Numbered from the stretch's first letter, positions 32,541-45,008 are shown. The stretch: DNA of 64,000 nucleotides from Phyllostachys edulis (GCA_036346405.1 CM070561.1:28986215-29050214); one strand, 5' to 3'. Notes: generated by a model from the sequence alone, not told the origin. A program made the numbers and translations.

Positions 32541-35500
32541 TGCGCGCCGGCGCCGGCGCCGGCGGACTCGCCGGACAAGTTCCGCGGCCAGGCTCGGCTC
32601 CCGCGCTTCGCGGCGCCGCGGCTCTACGAGCTCCGCCTGCGGCCCGACCTCATCGCCTGCACCTTCTCCGGCGCGGCGGCCGTCGCCGTCGACGTCTCCG
32701 CGCCCACCCGCTTCCTCGTCCTCAACGCCGCCGACCTCGCCGTCGACCGGGCCTCCATCCGCTTCCAGGTACGCGCGAATCGAAAAACAAAAAGAACCGT
32801 TCTCACACCTTTGCACTGCTCCTCCTGGCGCCACAATCTCATCTTGGTTTGCTGTCTCGGTGGTCGGTACCGGTTCTTGCATGCAGGGTTTGGCGCCCGC
32901 GGAGGTGTCTCTGTTCGCGGATGACGAGATCCTGGTGCTCGGGTTCGACAAGGAGCTGCCGTTCGGCGAGGGCGTGCTCAGGATGGACTTCAACGGCACG
33001 CTCAACGATCAGCTGAGGGGCTTCTACAGGAGGTATATATGGGTTCTTTCTCTCTGGCATTTGTGTTGTACGGTGTGTAAGCATCTCATGGAAGTCACTG
33101 AGTCACAGTTGAAATGGAAAAGGAAAGAATTCTGAATTCAGCCTTTTTTGGGTTTTCTACCTTATGCCGTGATCCTTTGTATAACCCCAAGGTTCGTGAT
33201 CACCCGTAGCAAATCATGGCTTTGTAGGGAAAAGAGATAACAATTTGAAAAGGTGTTTTGCCCATGCTTGCTTGCGTTGGGAACTTTTTTTGTGCAAGCA
33301 TGTGGTTGGTTGAGAATTTGCTATGAAACTGTGCTATCAGGAGTTGTTTTGACAATTTGTGCGTAGGATTCATGTGAGTTTATTCTTGGTCTTCATGTTT
33401 TTTTATGCCATTTGATTGCAGCAAGTATGAGTATAAGGGGGAGACAAAAAATATGGCGGTGACACAGTTTGAGGCTGTGGATGCTCGACGGTGCTTCCCC
33501 TGCTGGGATGAGCCTGCGTTCAAGGTGATTATGATAGCAGTACAGAATATTCAGAAATCAGATTTTGCTTGTCTAGGTGTTTGATAGTTTGATGTTCTAC
33601 ATTTTAGTTTTCTGAGCGACATTTTTACTGTACTCTTAAGTTGAATATAAATGTGGAACCAAATTCCACTTCTTCAACACATGACTTTATGTTCTTTGCA
33701 TACATGTGCACCAAGAATATCAAAGAAGTCAGATCTATTTTTCAACATTTTCCCTCTTGCTATTTCGATTTTTCAGGCCAAGTTCAAGCTAACACTTGAA
33801 GTTCCATCTGAGCTGGTAGCACTGTCCAACATGCCAGTAGCTAAGGAGACAGTTGCTGGTCCTATCAAGATTGTCCATTATGAGGAATCACCTCTAATGT
33901 CAACTTATTTAGTGGCCATAGTTGTTGGCATGCTTGATTATATAGAGGGTGTAACATCAGAAGGTATCAGCTCCATTTTTCACATTACTTTGACATCATC
34001 CATTCAAAGTGTTGGAGTCATCTTTTTTCTTTCTTTCCCTTTCCCTTTCCATTCATTAATTTGTTTAATTTTATTTCAGGCACCAAAGTTCGTGTGTACA
34101 CTCAAGTTGGTAAGAGTAATCAAGGGAAGTTTGCACTAGATGTTGGAGTGAAGTCGCTCGATCTCTATAAAGAGTAAGGACATAATTAATTGATGTTAAT
34201 GAATAGTCTGTCGAGCTGTGGTTGTTACTAGATAGAATCAGTAACAAAAGGTTTATTTTCTCAATGGTTTAGTTACTTCGACACTCCATATCCACTCCCC
34301 AAGTTGGATATGGTTGCTATCCCGGATTTTGCTGCTGGAGCCATGGAGAACTACGGATTGGTCACTTTCCGGGAAGTAGCTTTGCTTTTTGATGAGCAGT
34401 CTTCATCAGCATCCACCAAACAGAACGTATATATCATACTCAAAAAGTTGTATAGTTGCATTTCTTTTCACCATTTACAGTTTACTTCTTAAATAATGTG
34501 TGACTATCATACATAATTATTCTATAATTCATTCAGTTGATAGTGAGTTTGTTTCGTAGTTAGACCTTTTCTTTGGGATGATCAAATTCAAGCTGCTTAA
34601 ATATCCTTTCTTTATTGATCTCAGCATCTATTCTGTTTAGGTTGCAATTACTGTGGCTCATGAATTGGCTCATCAATGGTTTGGCAATCTTGTAACCATG
34701 GAATGGTGGACTCACTTGTGGCTAAACGAGGGTTTTGCTACATGGGTAATCAATTTGACACCCCGAAATTTAAAAAATTTAATATCAGACTTTCATTGTA
34801 TACTGAATGACTAGACTTTCTGTTTTAACAGATGAGCCATTTAGCAGTGGATTCTTTTTTTCCACAATGGAATATTTGGACACAGTTTCTTGCTAGCACA
34901 ACCGCTGCTCTCAAATTGGATTCACTAGCTGAGTCTCATCCTATTGAGGTAACCTCACTGTTTGCTAATGTGCCGATGGCCTGGTCCAGTGGTTGGAAAA
35001 ATTGTTGCATTGCGTATAATTGTGCATTACTTTGTCTAAAATCATAGATGCTATCCACTATATTGCCGTAGAAGTGACAATCTATTATGGAGTTCAAATT
35101 TTGACAATGGTAAGTAATGATGATGCATAATATGTTAGTTACAATGCTAACACATTCATGATTCATGGTTGACTCTTGACATGTCTATGTAATATTGAAA
35201 TTGATGCTTAAATCATTTTAGGTTGAAATCTTATTTTAGAGATCAACTTCAGCAGATGCATCAACACAGCTTTAGCTGGTGGCGTTAACATTTTCACTTG
35301 TCTAAATGCGGACCTGTAATTCGTTTCACTATTTGTTTTCCTGTATGGTCAGGTTGAAATACACCATGCCAGTGAAGTTGATGCGATTTTTGATGCCATT
35401 AGCTATGATAAGGGCGCTTCTGCTCTTCGCATGCTACAAAATTACCTTGGTGCAGAGCGTTTTCAGGTTCGATACTGGCTCTCCTTGAAACTCTCTCAGA

Positions 35501-38500
35501 AGTCAGAACCTTGTCATGATTGCCTAGACTCTGCATCTTTTGCTTCACTGTGCTGCTTAAAAGTGTATGGAATCACCCTAAACCATTTCATTCTTGTTCT
35601 TGGAGGAAGCAGTGAGTAGTGACACTCTGATGTCATTTTTTATTTCCCCCCTATTCATTCGGTGGAAACACCCTGTGGTTATTCCAATACATTAAATGTT
35701 GAATGGTCCTTGAACAATACTAATTGGTACTCTTGTTCTTTTCTAAGTGATGTTTTAGGGAGAAATTATGGTTCTTTATAAGTTATGTTCTACGTTTTTA
35801 GGGCAAAATAACCATTTCTTCCTACATTGCCCTGCCCTTGTTTTTTTTTGTGTAACTCATGGTCCCCTTTAATTGGGGCTTTCATTATAGACAAAAGATT
35901 GTACAGAATTATACATATCTGGAAGTTGCAAGTTCGAAAGAATTGCAAAGATTATTGTGATACAAACTGTGGCATGAAGTAGTGGTGATTTGTTGATTGT
36001 CAGCGAACATCTGAATTGCTCCTTTCGCTAGCCCATGAGCTGCTTCATTTGCTTGTCTTGGAATATGCATCAGCCGGTGTTGTATTTTACTGAATACTTG
36101 AGCTAGAATTGGCTTGATGTTCCAATGTAGTGTCTTGTTTCGAAAGACCATTTATACTTCATTGATCACAGACTAAAGGTGGATGGTTTGGTAGATGAAC
36201 ATATTTAATGCTGTAGAAAAGTGACGATTTTTGTAGGGATCATCTTGTGTTTTTGTTAGTATGCATAACACTAACAGCCTAAGACATCACTTACATTTTA
36301 CAAAAGAACAGAGGGAGTAAACTTTGGCTTTTTTACTTTTTTGTTGATCATATCAGAAATCTAGCAAATTGCACACTCAAGAATATGTTGAAACTCAATT
36401 TTTAATTAATTACATTATTTAGTGAAAGGCACTTCTTGCCTAGTTTTTTTCTATCTAATTTTTTTCCTGTTACTGTCTGGCCCCACAAAAAAGTCTCTCG
36501 CATCCTCTTGTACTAAACTTGTGAAACTGGTTACTCTTTCAGAAAGCATTGGCTTCGTATATAAAAAAATATGCCTACTCAAATGCTAAAACCGAAGACC
36601 TGTGGGCTGTTCTTGAAGAGGACACTGGAGAACCTGTTAAGGATTTGATGACTGCATGGACGAAGCAACAAGGGTATCCTGTTATTAATGCAAAACTTAA
36701 AGGGCATGACGTGGAACTTGAACAGGTAGCAGGTTATCTAAAAAGTCGTCATTTGTAAGCAGTACATATAACGTGTCCTTTTAAATTTAGGGGGATTTTT
36801 GGAATAGTGGATCATGCACTTTTTGCAAATGGGGTGTTGATGCCCATAGGGTTACCAAATTAGCTGTCTGAGAAAAACTTGATCCAGACTTATAATTTCA
36901 CCCTTCAATCTTCTGTTAATTCTTATTAATTGTTGTAGTAAACATAAGTATCAAAAGTACACAAGTCTGGACTTCTAAAAACACAAATATACTAGAATCA
37001 TAATAGTAGTAACTGGCAAAGAAAAATACCAGTCTTTCTGAAGTTGATGCTTCCGATGCATTCGTTGTTTCCACAGAGTCTGTGCTTCATTCAAACTGTA
37101 TAGCGCATAAGGTCATTATTCATTAAGATGTGTTTCTTGTCTTTGCAATTTTTCTTTCTATGGGCTTGGTTTTTGTTGTATCACATGGAAGTTAAAAACA
37201 TAACTGATATTTTATACCTGCAAAATAAAAAAACTAAATAAATGAAAATATTAACATGTTGGCGTGGACTGATAGAATCCCTGTTAATATGTTATTTGCT
37301 TTAAGAATTTGGTGATTTATTTTTGTTGCAGGCCCAGTTTTTGTTAGATGGATCCTCTGGCCCTGGCATGTGGATTGTCCCTATAACTTCAGGCTGTGGT
37401 TCATATGATACACAGAAAGAGTTCTTATTGAAACATAAACGTGATAAGCTTGATATAAATGACATTGCTTCACAGTGTGGTTATCGAGAGAAGGGTGGAA
37501 ACTTTTGGATTAATTTGAATATAAATGAAACAGGATTTTATAGAGTTAAATATGATGAAGAACTTGCAGCTGCACTTCAAAAGGCATTGGAGGCCAAGAA
37601 GCTCTCTTTAATGGATAAAATTGGTAAACACAACATGTGGCACTGTTAAATTTGGTTTGCAATGTTTTGTTGACAGGTATGATAACATTAACATTGCAGG
37701 CATTGTGGAAGACTCACATGCTCTTTCTATTGCCCGCAAGCAAACTTTGACGTCATTGCTACATCTACTGTATGCTTATCGTGAGGAAACTGATTACAGT
37801 GTTCTGTCACACATAAACTCTGTACGTAAATCTTGTATGTCCAATTGGTTCCATTATATTTGACTTTGCTTTGAAGATGAATTGCCTATATCTTTTCCTT
37901 TGGCCTGGCAGGTAAGTTCAAGTGTTGCTAAAATATCGGTTGATGTTACTCCTGACTTGTCTTCTGACATCAAACAACTTTTGATCAAGCTTCTTCTGTC
38001 ACCTGCTGAGTATGCCCACCCATGCCTTATATTACCTGCTTTTGAGTCTCTTAAATCTTAATTTATTATTTTGACAGGATATCATCTTGTTTCTACTTGT
38101 CCATGTTTGCTTAAACATGCTTTCCTGTGTGGCCAATGCATGTTTATTTGCTACAACTGTTCCTCTGTTTCATCACCTTGACCATATGACAAGTGTCCTT
38201 GTGCTGTGATTTTTCAGAAAGTTAGGCTGGGACCCCAAAGATGGTGAGAGCGACCTGGATGTAATGCTTAGACCACTGCTCTTGGTTGCCCTTGTCAATC
38301 TTGGACATAATAAGACCATTAGTGAAGGAGTTAGGCGCTTTAACATCTTCATAGATGACCGCAACACTTCTCTTCTTCCTCCAGACACTAGAAGGGTCCT
38401 GCCTTTTGCCCTTACTTCACATGGTGCTCCTTTTTTATTGCTTCCGTTTGTAACTTGCGTTATTCTGCAGGCTGCATACCTCTCTGTGATGCAGAATGTT

Positions 38501-39532
38501 AGTAGTTCAAACAGATCCGGCTATGATGCTCTTCTAAAAGTCTACAGGGAGTCAGCTGAAGGGGAGGAAAAGTTACGTGTCTTAGGTGTGTAGCCTTTCG
38601 ACCATCTTAAATTAACAAAGGTTGCTGATGTTTTGGGTTATCCTGAAAGCCTTGTCTCCTTGTTTCTAGGTATATTGTCTTCTTGCCGGGATAAGGATAT
38701 CATTCTTGAGTCATTGAATTTGATTTTCACTGATGAGGTAGACCCTAAAATCATTCCTTTCTTCCATGCTTACATTGGAAGGTCTGGATGACCTTGTACT
38801 TCTGTGTTAACTACGTGTAAGTTGTACTCAGGTCTTATTTGTCTCTTTTGCTTGTCAGGTCCGCAATCAAGATGCTTCTTCAGTCGTTGGAGGTATTAGA
38901 ACAGAGGCACGCGAAATTGCATGGAACTGGTTGAAGGTACAATCTCTTTTAATGGGTATGAAAAGCCCGTTTATCTGTGTGTGTTATTGCCACATAAAAG
39001 TTGAGACTTATGGACCTTGTTTGGAACATTGGATTCTTGTAGGAATTTTGGACAGAATGAAATATCCAGTCATTGGATGTTTCTCTTCCTACCAAATTCA
39101 TGTGAACTTTCATTGTTAGTGCTAGCAGAACATGAAATATTTGAAAACATTCTGCTTACATGTGGTCCCATTCTGTCTGTATGCAGGAAAACTGGGACCG
39201 TATCTCGAAGACATTTTCAGCGAGCTCACTTAATTTTGTCGGAATTATTGTTCCATTGGTACATTTAGCCGCACGTCCTATTCCCCCAATCTAATCGTTG
39301 TTATTCCCATCAGTCCATTGCTAATGTGCACTCCCTTCTTTCTTGTCAGTTCTCCTCCAATGAGAAGGCAGCAGAGATCTCCGAATTCTTTGTGACCCGC
39401 ACTAAGCCAGCATTCGAGAGGAAGCTGAAGCAAAGCCTCGAGAACGTGCGGATCAGCGCGAGGTGGATCGAGGGCATCAGGAGTGAGCCCAATCTTGCAC
39501 AGACGGTGCATGAGCTGCTAAACAGGCCCTGA
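32541..39532 (+). CDS. APM1: Aminopeptidase M1 (APM1-type, puromycin-sensitive aminopeptidase family), 19 exons
   Basis: A zinc metallopeptidase that removes N-terminal residues. In Arabidopsis APM1 is membrane-associated and linked to auxin transport and cell division; the same role here is inference. Exons: (start unclear)-32768, 32887-33032, 33422-33524, 33777-33963, 34080-34173, 34273-34426, 34641-34745, 34832-34948, 35353-35466, 36543-36725, 37332-37623, 37700-37821, 37912-38009, 38218-38395, 38471-38585, 38670-38737, 38859-38936, 39187-39258, 39350-39532 (TGA). All junctions are GT-AG and the frame is unbroken, giving about 878 residues, normal for the family. The N-terminal domain (FRGQARLPRFAAPRLYELRL) is followed by GAMEN (about residue 275), zinc motif HELAH-X18-E (about 311-334), catalytic Tyr in ISYDKGA (about 396) and the helical ERAP1-like C-terminus. 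No in-frame ATG exists in exon 1: TAA at 32478 is followed only by non-ATG codons. Confidence 0.9.
35841..36160 (-). mobile_element. LINE 3' fragment in intron 9 of the aminopeptidase gene
   Basis: A T-run at 35841-35849 (poly-A tail on the minus strand) precedes ATAATGAAAGCCCCAATTAA (minus strand), a common LINE 3' end. Minus strand 36151-35909 encodes an RNase H-like tail: HRLMHIPRQANEAAHGLAKG. It is 5'-truncated and has no obvious TSD. It lies inside the 1.08-kb intron and does not disturb the splice sites. Confidence 0.65.
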
Positions 39533-39584
39533 TGTGGCTGCTAGAGTGTTTATGTCAAAGTTACCGGGTTCGCTATAAAACCCC

Positions 39585-39705
39585 GCGAATCGCGAACCGG
39601 ATTCGTTGAACTCGAACTAGTTTAGGGTACGGGTTCGTGTTCGTAGTGGAAATTAGAAGAAAAAATGACGAACTACGAACCTAAATCCCGTACCGCGATT
39701 CGGAC
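39585..39705. repeat. Imperfect inverted repeat in the 3' untranslated region
   Basis: Words GAATCGCG, GGTTCG, GTTCGTAGT on the left are mirrored by ACTACGAAC, CGAACC, CGCGATTC on the right, so a transcript could fold into a hairpin. This may be a small terminal-inverted-repeat element. It starts about 50 bp after the stop codon. Confidence 0.45.
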
Positions 39706-39799
39706 AACTATGTTTCTGGTAACTATGGTTTATGTTTATGATGATGTACCTTCCTAGGGAACCTGGAAGCTGTCTACCTGTGTTATTGTTGTGGTTGGT

Positions 39800-39805
39800 A
39801 ATAAA
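39800..39805 (+). terminator. Polyadenylation signal of the aminopeptidase gene
   Basis: AATAAA about 270 bp after the stop codon, followed by TGT/T-rich sequence. It is the first perfect AATAAA after the stop and a usual distance for plant 3' ends. Confidence 0.6.
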
Positions 39806-40271
39806 ATGCATTCCTGTCTTATCATCTGTGAAAAATGTCTCTTGTAATGTTCTTTGCATGGAGTAATGGTGAGCCATTTGGTGTCAACTTTAAGAGGAAG
39901 CATTGTTATAGCAGCTCTGCAGAGTCTTTGTAAAGGCCAGAAGCATAGGCTGCATACAAGGCAAATAGATAGTATCCTCATAGATTTTCTCTGAGTGTTC
40001 CAGATTGTGTCAAGGAGCCATGATTCAGGTCTCACCACAGCACTTCACCAGCCACTTTGTTCCAACTTTGCAGTGTCCAAATGTACGAGGCTTATCTATC
40101 ATTATTCATTCACAGTCTTGTGATCATGTCCCTCTATTCACAAATATTGACAGTCTCCAAGAAGTATGGATCTTTCGGCATCAATTTCTACCTGTCACAA
40201 TATATTTTTCAAAAAGTATTAACAATATAACATTACGCCGTTATGGAAATATTTTTGACAACTTACTTTTG
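39806..40271. other. Intergenic, no gene seen
   Basis: AT-rich, with frequent stops on both strands and no motif recognised. Confidence 0.5.
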
Positions 40272-40650
40272 GCGGTGGTTTGGATCACAAATTTTGTAGA
40301 TTGGGCTTTTAAAAACTTTTTTTAGATCTATAAAAAAAATTAATGCGAGGTTTATAAAAACAATTATTTTAATTATTGTTCGGTTAAGATACTGTTTAGT
40401 AAACACCTTATTTGGTAAAAAAAATGATTTTCTTTATTCTTATAGATAGTTTTTGAAAAACACTTTGAGATGTTTTTTTTTTCTTTTGAGTTTTAGGAAA
40501 ACTAGATTCGATTATCCAGATTTATATCCTAAACGAAACAAGTAAGATTTTTCATGTGGGAGGAAAATAAACAATTTGACGGTTGGCCTTTAAAGCCGAT
40601 TTTAACATGTAATATTTTTTTTTGTAAAACCAGAGATCCAAACAACCGCT
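40272..40650. repeat. MITE-like element downstream of the aminopeptidase gene
   Basis: Left end GCGGTGGTTTGGATCACAAA and right end (other strand) GCGGTTGTTTGGATCTCTGG form a 15-bp inverted repeat with one mismatch. The interior is AT-rich and non-coding. TTA follows the right end and a related TTTG precedes the left, a weak hint of a 3-bp Tourist/PIF-type duplication. Confidence 0.5.
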
Positions 40651-41505
40651 TAAGTCCTAAACATTCTGGTATCATTTTATAACTAATTTTGGACATATAG
40701 ATGATGAGGTTTAAAAATTAAAATAATTTGGCTCCACACATCTCTGTGTTGTTGGCATAAACCAAATCTTGCTAGGGTACTTATTCATGGAGATTTTACG
40801 AGTTGTAGATGAACGAGATAAAAGAGGAAATAATCGTTAGACATTATTACTGTTTATAAATAAAAAATATTTCCCTTCGAAATGTATCCTGTGCATTGAA
40901 GTAGTCAATACAGAGAATCTACAGTGCATTGGCATTAGGAGCGATCTCCACCATCTGACCGGAAATCAAAGCGTTAGGGGTGTTTGGAATGGCTGAGCTT
41001 TTACGGCGGCTTCATTTCATCTTCTTGGGCTTTTCTACCGCAGTCGAAGCAGTTGGGCTTTTCTGATTTGATGTTTGGTTGTTTGGCTTTTAGGTAGCCT
41101 GGTTGTAGCTTCCGAGATAGGAAATATCTGAAATGCCTCTGAGGATAGTAATGACTTGTTTGATGCCGTTTAACGCAATTAACAATATTTAACGACATTT
41201 AACGACAATTGATGACTATTAACGAATTCAGGTACATGATACATTTGGCTCTTGTAGGGAGCTAGATAACCTTTGCGGTTCGGGTATCCGGAATCCACTA
41301 GATAATACTTTCCTACAATTCAAATGGAATATACTATTTACCCACATATGAAGGGCCCTTATTGGAAAATGGTAACAAGGAAAGTACCTTCTGGAGAGTG
41401 TGGAAAGCAGTCCTTATACGTCACCACGGTATCAAAGAATATGTGCGTGTCATGTGCGAACCCTGGCCAACCAGTGCAAACAAAAGTGAACCTCATGTCG
41501 AAATC
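40651..41505. other. Intergenic, one possible transposon end
   Basis: TTAGGGGTGTTTGGA at 40976 looks like a PIF/Harbinger or hAT-type terminus, but no partner terminus was found. Near 41170-41225 there is a short series of AACGACATTTAACGAC-like words. No coding gene recognised. Confidence 0.4.
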
Positions 41506-42433
41506 TGTTGGTGATATTCCCTAGAGGCAATCATAGAGATGATTGTATCGCGTCTATGTTTATGAGTTATTGAATAAATATTATTTTATTCTTTGAATGA
41601 ATCATCGGTTATAAAGATTAACAAGTATGTGATTTGTTGGTGAAGCACTTTAACTTATGTGATGTCGTTCTAAATATATGCCTAATCGAATGTCACTGGT
41701 CGGAACACTAGTAACTTATCGACCAGCACATGTATTGATTGATGACTATGTGTCACCGGTCATGGATATAGGGATATCGAATCAATAATGTGAACACATG
41801 TTGGAGAACATGGTGTTGGATTAACCCACCTTGAGAAACTATTGAGATTGTTATGATTTTATATGTCGTCAGTTGGTCTCAAGCAATGATGATGTATAAT
41901 CCTTAGACCTGAGATCAGCATGATTTTCTATATATGTAATAGTACACTTAGGGGTTGCCAAAAACTACTCGTAACTGGGTAGTTATAAAGGTAGCTTTCG
42001 GTATGCTATGAAACATGTGGAGGAATATGACTGGTTGAATATTGAATTTGTCCCTCCTAACATAATAGGAGAGATATATCTAGGCCCCTCGATATGGTCG
42101 GATAAAGAAAGTGCATGGTCATGCCACTAGTGATCGAAGAGTCGACTACATAAAGTTATCCGACACTCGATTGAGAAAGTATTGAACAGTCCATGGATGA
42201 CATAATATCTCACCTAGAGTTCAACCAGATATCGTGAGGCAAAGAGATAATACACGAGAAGGTCGTTAAGTTCGATCAGATACGGACTAGTCGTATAGAG
42301 ATACAAGCTGGTCGTAGACTAGTTGAACATAATCACTAAGTGGTCAAAACCTGCTCGTAAGAAGTTACGAACTAGTCGAGACTAAATATGAGCTGGTCGT
42401 ATATAGATACGAGCTGGTCGTTAGTGACATCTG
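41506..42433 (+). repeat. Copia LTR fragment of the Angela/BARE kind
   Basis: Starts TGTTGGTGATATTCCCTAGA and GGCAAT, close to the well-known start of grass Angela/BARE LTRs, and keeps the internal block GTAACTGGGTAGTTATAAAG. It carries repeated CTGGTCG words near its right edge and breaks at about 42433 into element B, where CTGGTCG is shared by both sides. No copia internal region adjoins it. Confidence 0.7.
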
Positions 42434-43200
42434 GTCGAACAAATCATCAATCCGTGGAAAGCGGATACTTGTTTTTGATGGTGACCTCATTCAACGGACG
42501 GTGATCAACACACATCCGCAGACTGTGGTCCTTCTTCTTCACAAATATAGCTGGACATCCCCAAGGTGAAGAGCTCGGCCTAATGAATCCATTCTCTTGA
42601 AGTTCCGTGAGTTGCTTTTTCAATTCAACTAACTCATTTGGCGGCATTCGGTAAGGACGTTTTGAAATTGGAGCCGTTTCGGGCTACAGCTCGATCACGA
42701 ATTCAACTTCTCGTGCGGGTGGCATGCCCCGTAGTTCCTTGGGAAATACATCTGGGAACTCACACACCACTGTAACTTCACTCGATTCCGGCAATTCTTC
42801 GCCACTAAGGGCATAAAGATGTGGAGGCTTCAATTTCGGCACCATTTCGACTTGAAAACCAAGAGGACTTGTGAGAGTGATAGCTTTGCGGGCACAATCA
42901 ATTTGACCATGGTTCTTGGACAGCCAATTCATCCCAAGGATAATATCAAGGCCCTCTGAATTTATCACAATAAGATTGGCCGAAAAATTCACCCCTTTAA
43001 TCTCAATCTCAACTTCACGACATTTGTGTATGCTTCTCATTTTTGAGCCCGGTGATTGAATCATCATAGGTGCAAACATCAAGCTGAGTGAGATGTTGTG
43101 GAGTGTAGAAAAACCTCTGGACATGAAAGAATGAGAGGCCTAGAGTTGAACAACACAGTCGCGGGAGTCGAATTGACTAAAAAGTGCCCAACATGACATC
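42434..43200 (-). pseudogene. Protease and reverse transcriptase start of element B
   Basis: Minus strand: the active-site region reads FNS instead of FDS and has a one-base loss just after it (near 43140). 43124-42684 continues GVNFSANLIVINSEGLDIIL, GMNWLSKNHGQIDCARKAIT and FPDVFPKELRGMPPAREVEF. 42647-42447 is ENGFIRPSSSPWGCPAIFVK, DHSLRMCVDHRPLNE and NKYPL. It ends in the FDQ of the RT block at the copia junction. The catalytic aspartate of the protease is lost. Confidence 0.8.
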
Positions 43201-44407
43201 GGGTGCTTCCTGCGCCTCGTCGGCAGTGACATGATTCACATGAGCACGACCGGTGTATTGAAAATTGACACCGGACCTCTAATCAAGGGGTTCTTCAAGG
43301 TCTTTACGCTGATCGGAAAAAGTTTGGTGCTTCTTCGAACAAAAATCCGCAAAATGCCCCGGATTGCTGCAAGCGAAACAAGTAACTTGCTTGTTTCGAT
43401 GGAGTCGACTTCTACACTTCTTTCCAGTTTGCTCTTGTTGGATCTCTTGCTGAGGTGGATTAGAGGCTTGCATAGGAGATCTCGGAGGTCCCTGGTCTTG
43501 AAATATAGGAGGGACGGGCGGCCAAACACACTGTTCTTGAAAACTATGGCGTACTGAAATTTGTGCAGCCCTCTTGCGTTTTTGCAACACCACAACTGCT
43601 TGCATCTTATTTTTCACCACAATGGCCTTGTCCACCAAGTGTTAGAAGTCACAGAAGTCGTGTACAGCGAGCTTCAGTTGCATCACTTCCGTTAGCCCAT
43701 TCATGAACTGGTCTTGCTTCCTTGCATCAGTGGAGACATCATCCGGAGCGTATCGAGCCAAATGATTGAATTCGTAGAAATACTCCATCATGGACTTATT
43801 GCCTTGCTTCAGCGAGAGGAATTCATGCATCTTGATACTCATGATGCTTGAGGGAACATGTGCTACTCGGAAAGATGTCTGATACTCATCCCATGATGGA
43901 ACGTGACTGGCGGGTGCATGGCACAAAAATTATCCCACCATGCACAAGCTGTCCCTTCGAGTTGGTTGGAAGCGTAGAAGAACTTCTCGTTGTCGGAACA
44001 TTGAGTGATGATCAGCTTTTGTTCCATGGTATGAAGCGTAGAAGGCTTCGTCTCAAAAAATCAGCAAATCGGGAGCCATAAAGACCAGCTCCTCCCATTG
44101 CCATTTGAGCACCTTGGACACTGGCGGTGTTATGAGCAATTTGCTGTAATATTAGAGTCTGATCTTGCTGACTCCATTCCATTTGGGCCAGCACCTTGGC
44201 CACGGATGGTTGATGTGGGGTCACTTCTTGCAGACCCATGTGCTGAAATTGCGGGTCAGGGTGCTCCGGATTGCGCCGTTGAGGATTTGGGGGCTGATCA
44301 TCGGCGAGTTGGGAACCCACGGGCTGTGAGTCCTCCATTAACCCTGACGTCAACCGGGTTTTTCGACCCGACATCCTGTTGCCATACAACTCGTTAGCAA
44401 CCAGCAA
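43201..44407 (-). pseudogene. gag of element B, disrupted
   Basis: Minus strand: likely start MSGRKTRLTSGLMEDS near 44373, proline-rich linker, the helix AKVLAQMEWSQQDQTLILQQ, the gag core (VAHVPSSIMSIKMHEFLSLK, MMEYFYEFNHLARYAPDDVS) and a perfect CCHC knuckle CFACSNPGHFADFC. Frameshifts near 44030 and 43920 and a stop at 43642 break it. Confidence 0.82.
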
Positions 44408-44991
44408 AAAGGAGCGAGAGAAAAGTATAAGGTAAGCAATTGGCAGTAGGGGTAACTTAACCTAGCATGAATGCACAATGAAAACACATTTATGCATCAC
44501 GAAATGGGGTGCTAGAGCCCAGGTGGACAGCACAAGATACAAACGAAACACGGTTAGGTTTCCGACATAGTTGCGATACAACCCGACCGCAGGCGATGCA
44601 CAACTGCTTGGAAGCAAAAGAGAGCAAATGATCGCCACAAAATCCAGCGTCTACAAGCTAAGCAATAATATCAGGGTGTATAATACCTAAGGATAATCCC
44701 TAATTTATTCCTAAAATCACAGCAAGGCAACGTCTTCTCGTCCTTTCGCCGATGTTCTTCACCGGTGACTATTTAACGTTTCTAGTGTTGGAAGAGAGAC
44801 TAGCAATGGAGAAAACGATTTTTCTCAAATCAAATGAATAGTGAGGGAAGAAATAGATGCTAGGATGGGTAAGAAAGAAAGGAATTATATTACTTGCATT
44901 TTTTCCAAATTTTTGATAGTTTGAAAATATTCTTTTGCAATTCAAAATCCTAATAATGTCCATTGCTACGGCTTTAACCTACAGTCAGTAT
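44408..44991 (-). mobile_element. Short leader of element B
   Basis: About 580 bp between primer-binding site and gag. It contains no extra ORF like those of elements A and C. AT-rich, no coding signal. Confidence 0.6.
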
Positions 44992-45004
44992 GGCTCTGAT
45001 ACCA
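44992..45004 (-). other. Primer-binding site of element B
   Basis: The complement reads TGGTATCAGAGCC, four bases from the LTR end at 45009. Initiator tRNA-Met type. Confidence 0.9.
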
Positions 45005-45008
45005 ATGT

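Noticed and set aside
40976..41240. Possible DNA transposon starting TTAGGGGTGTTTGGA
   Set aside because: No matching terminus or duplication found within 1 kb, so only mentioned and not called as an element.
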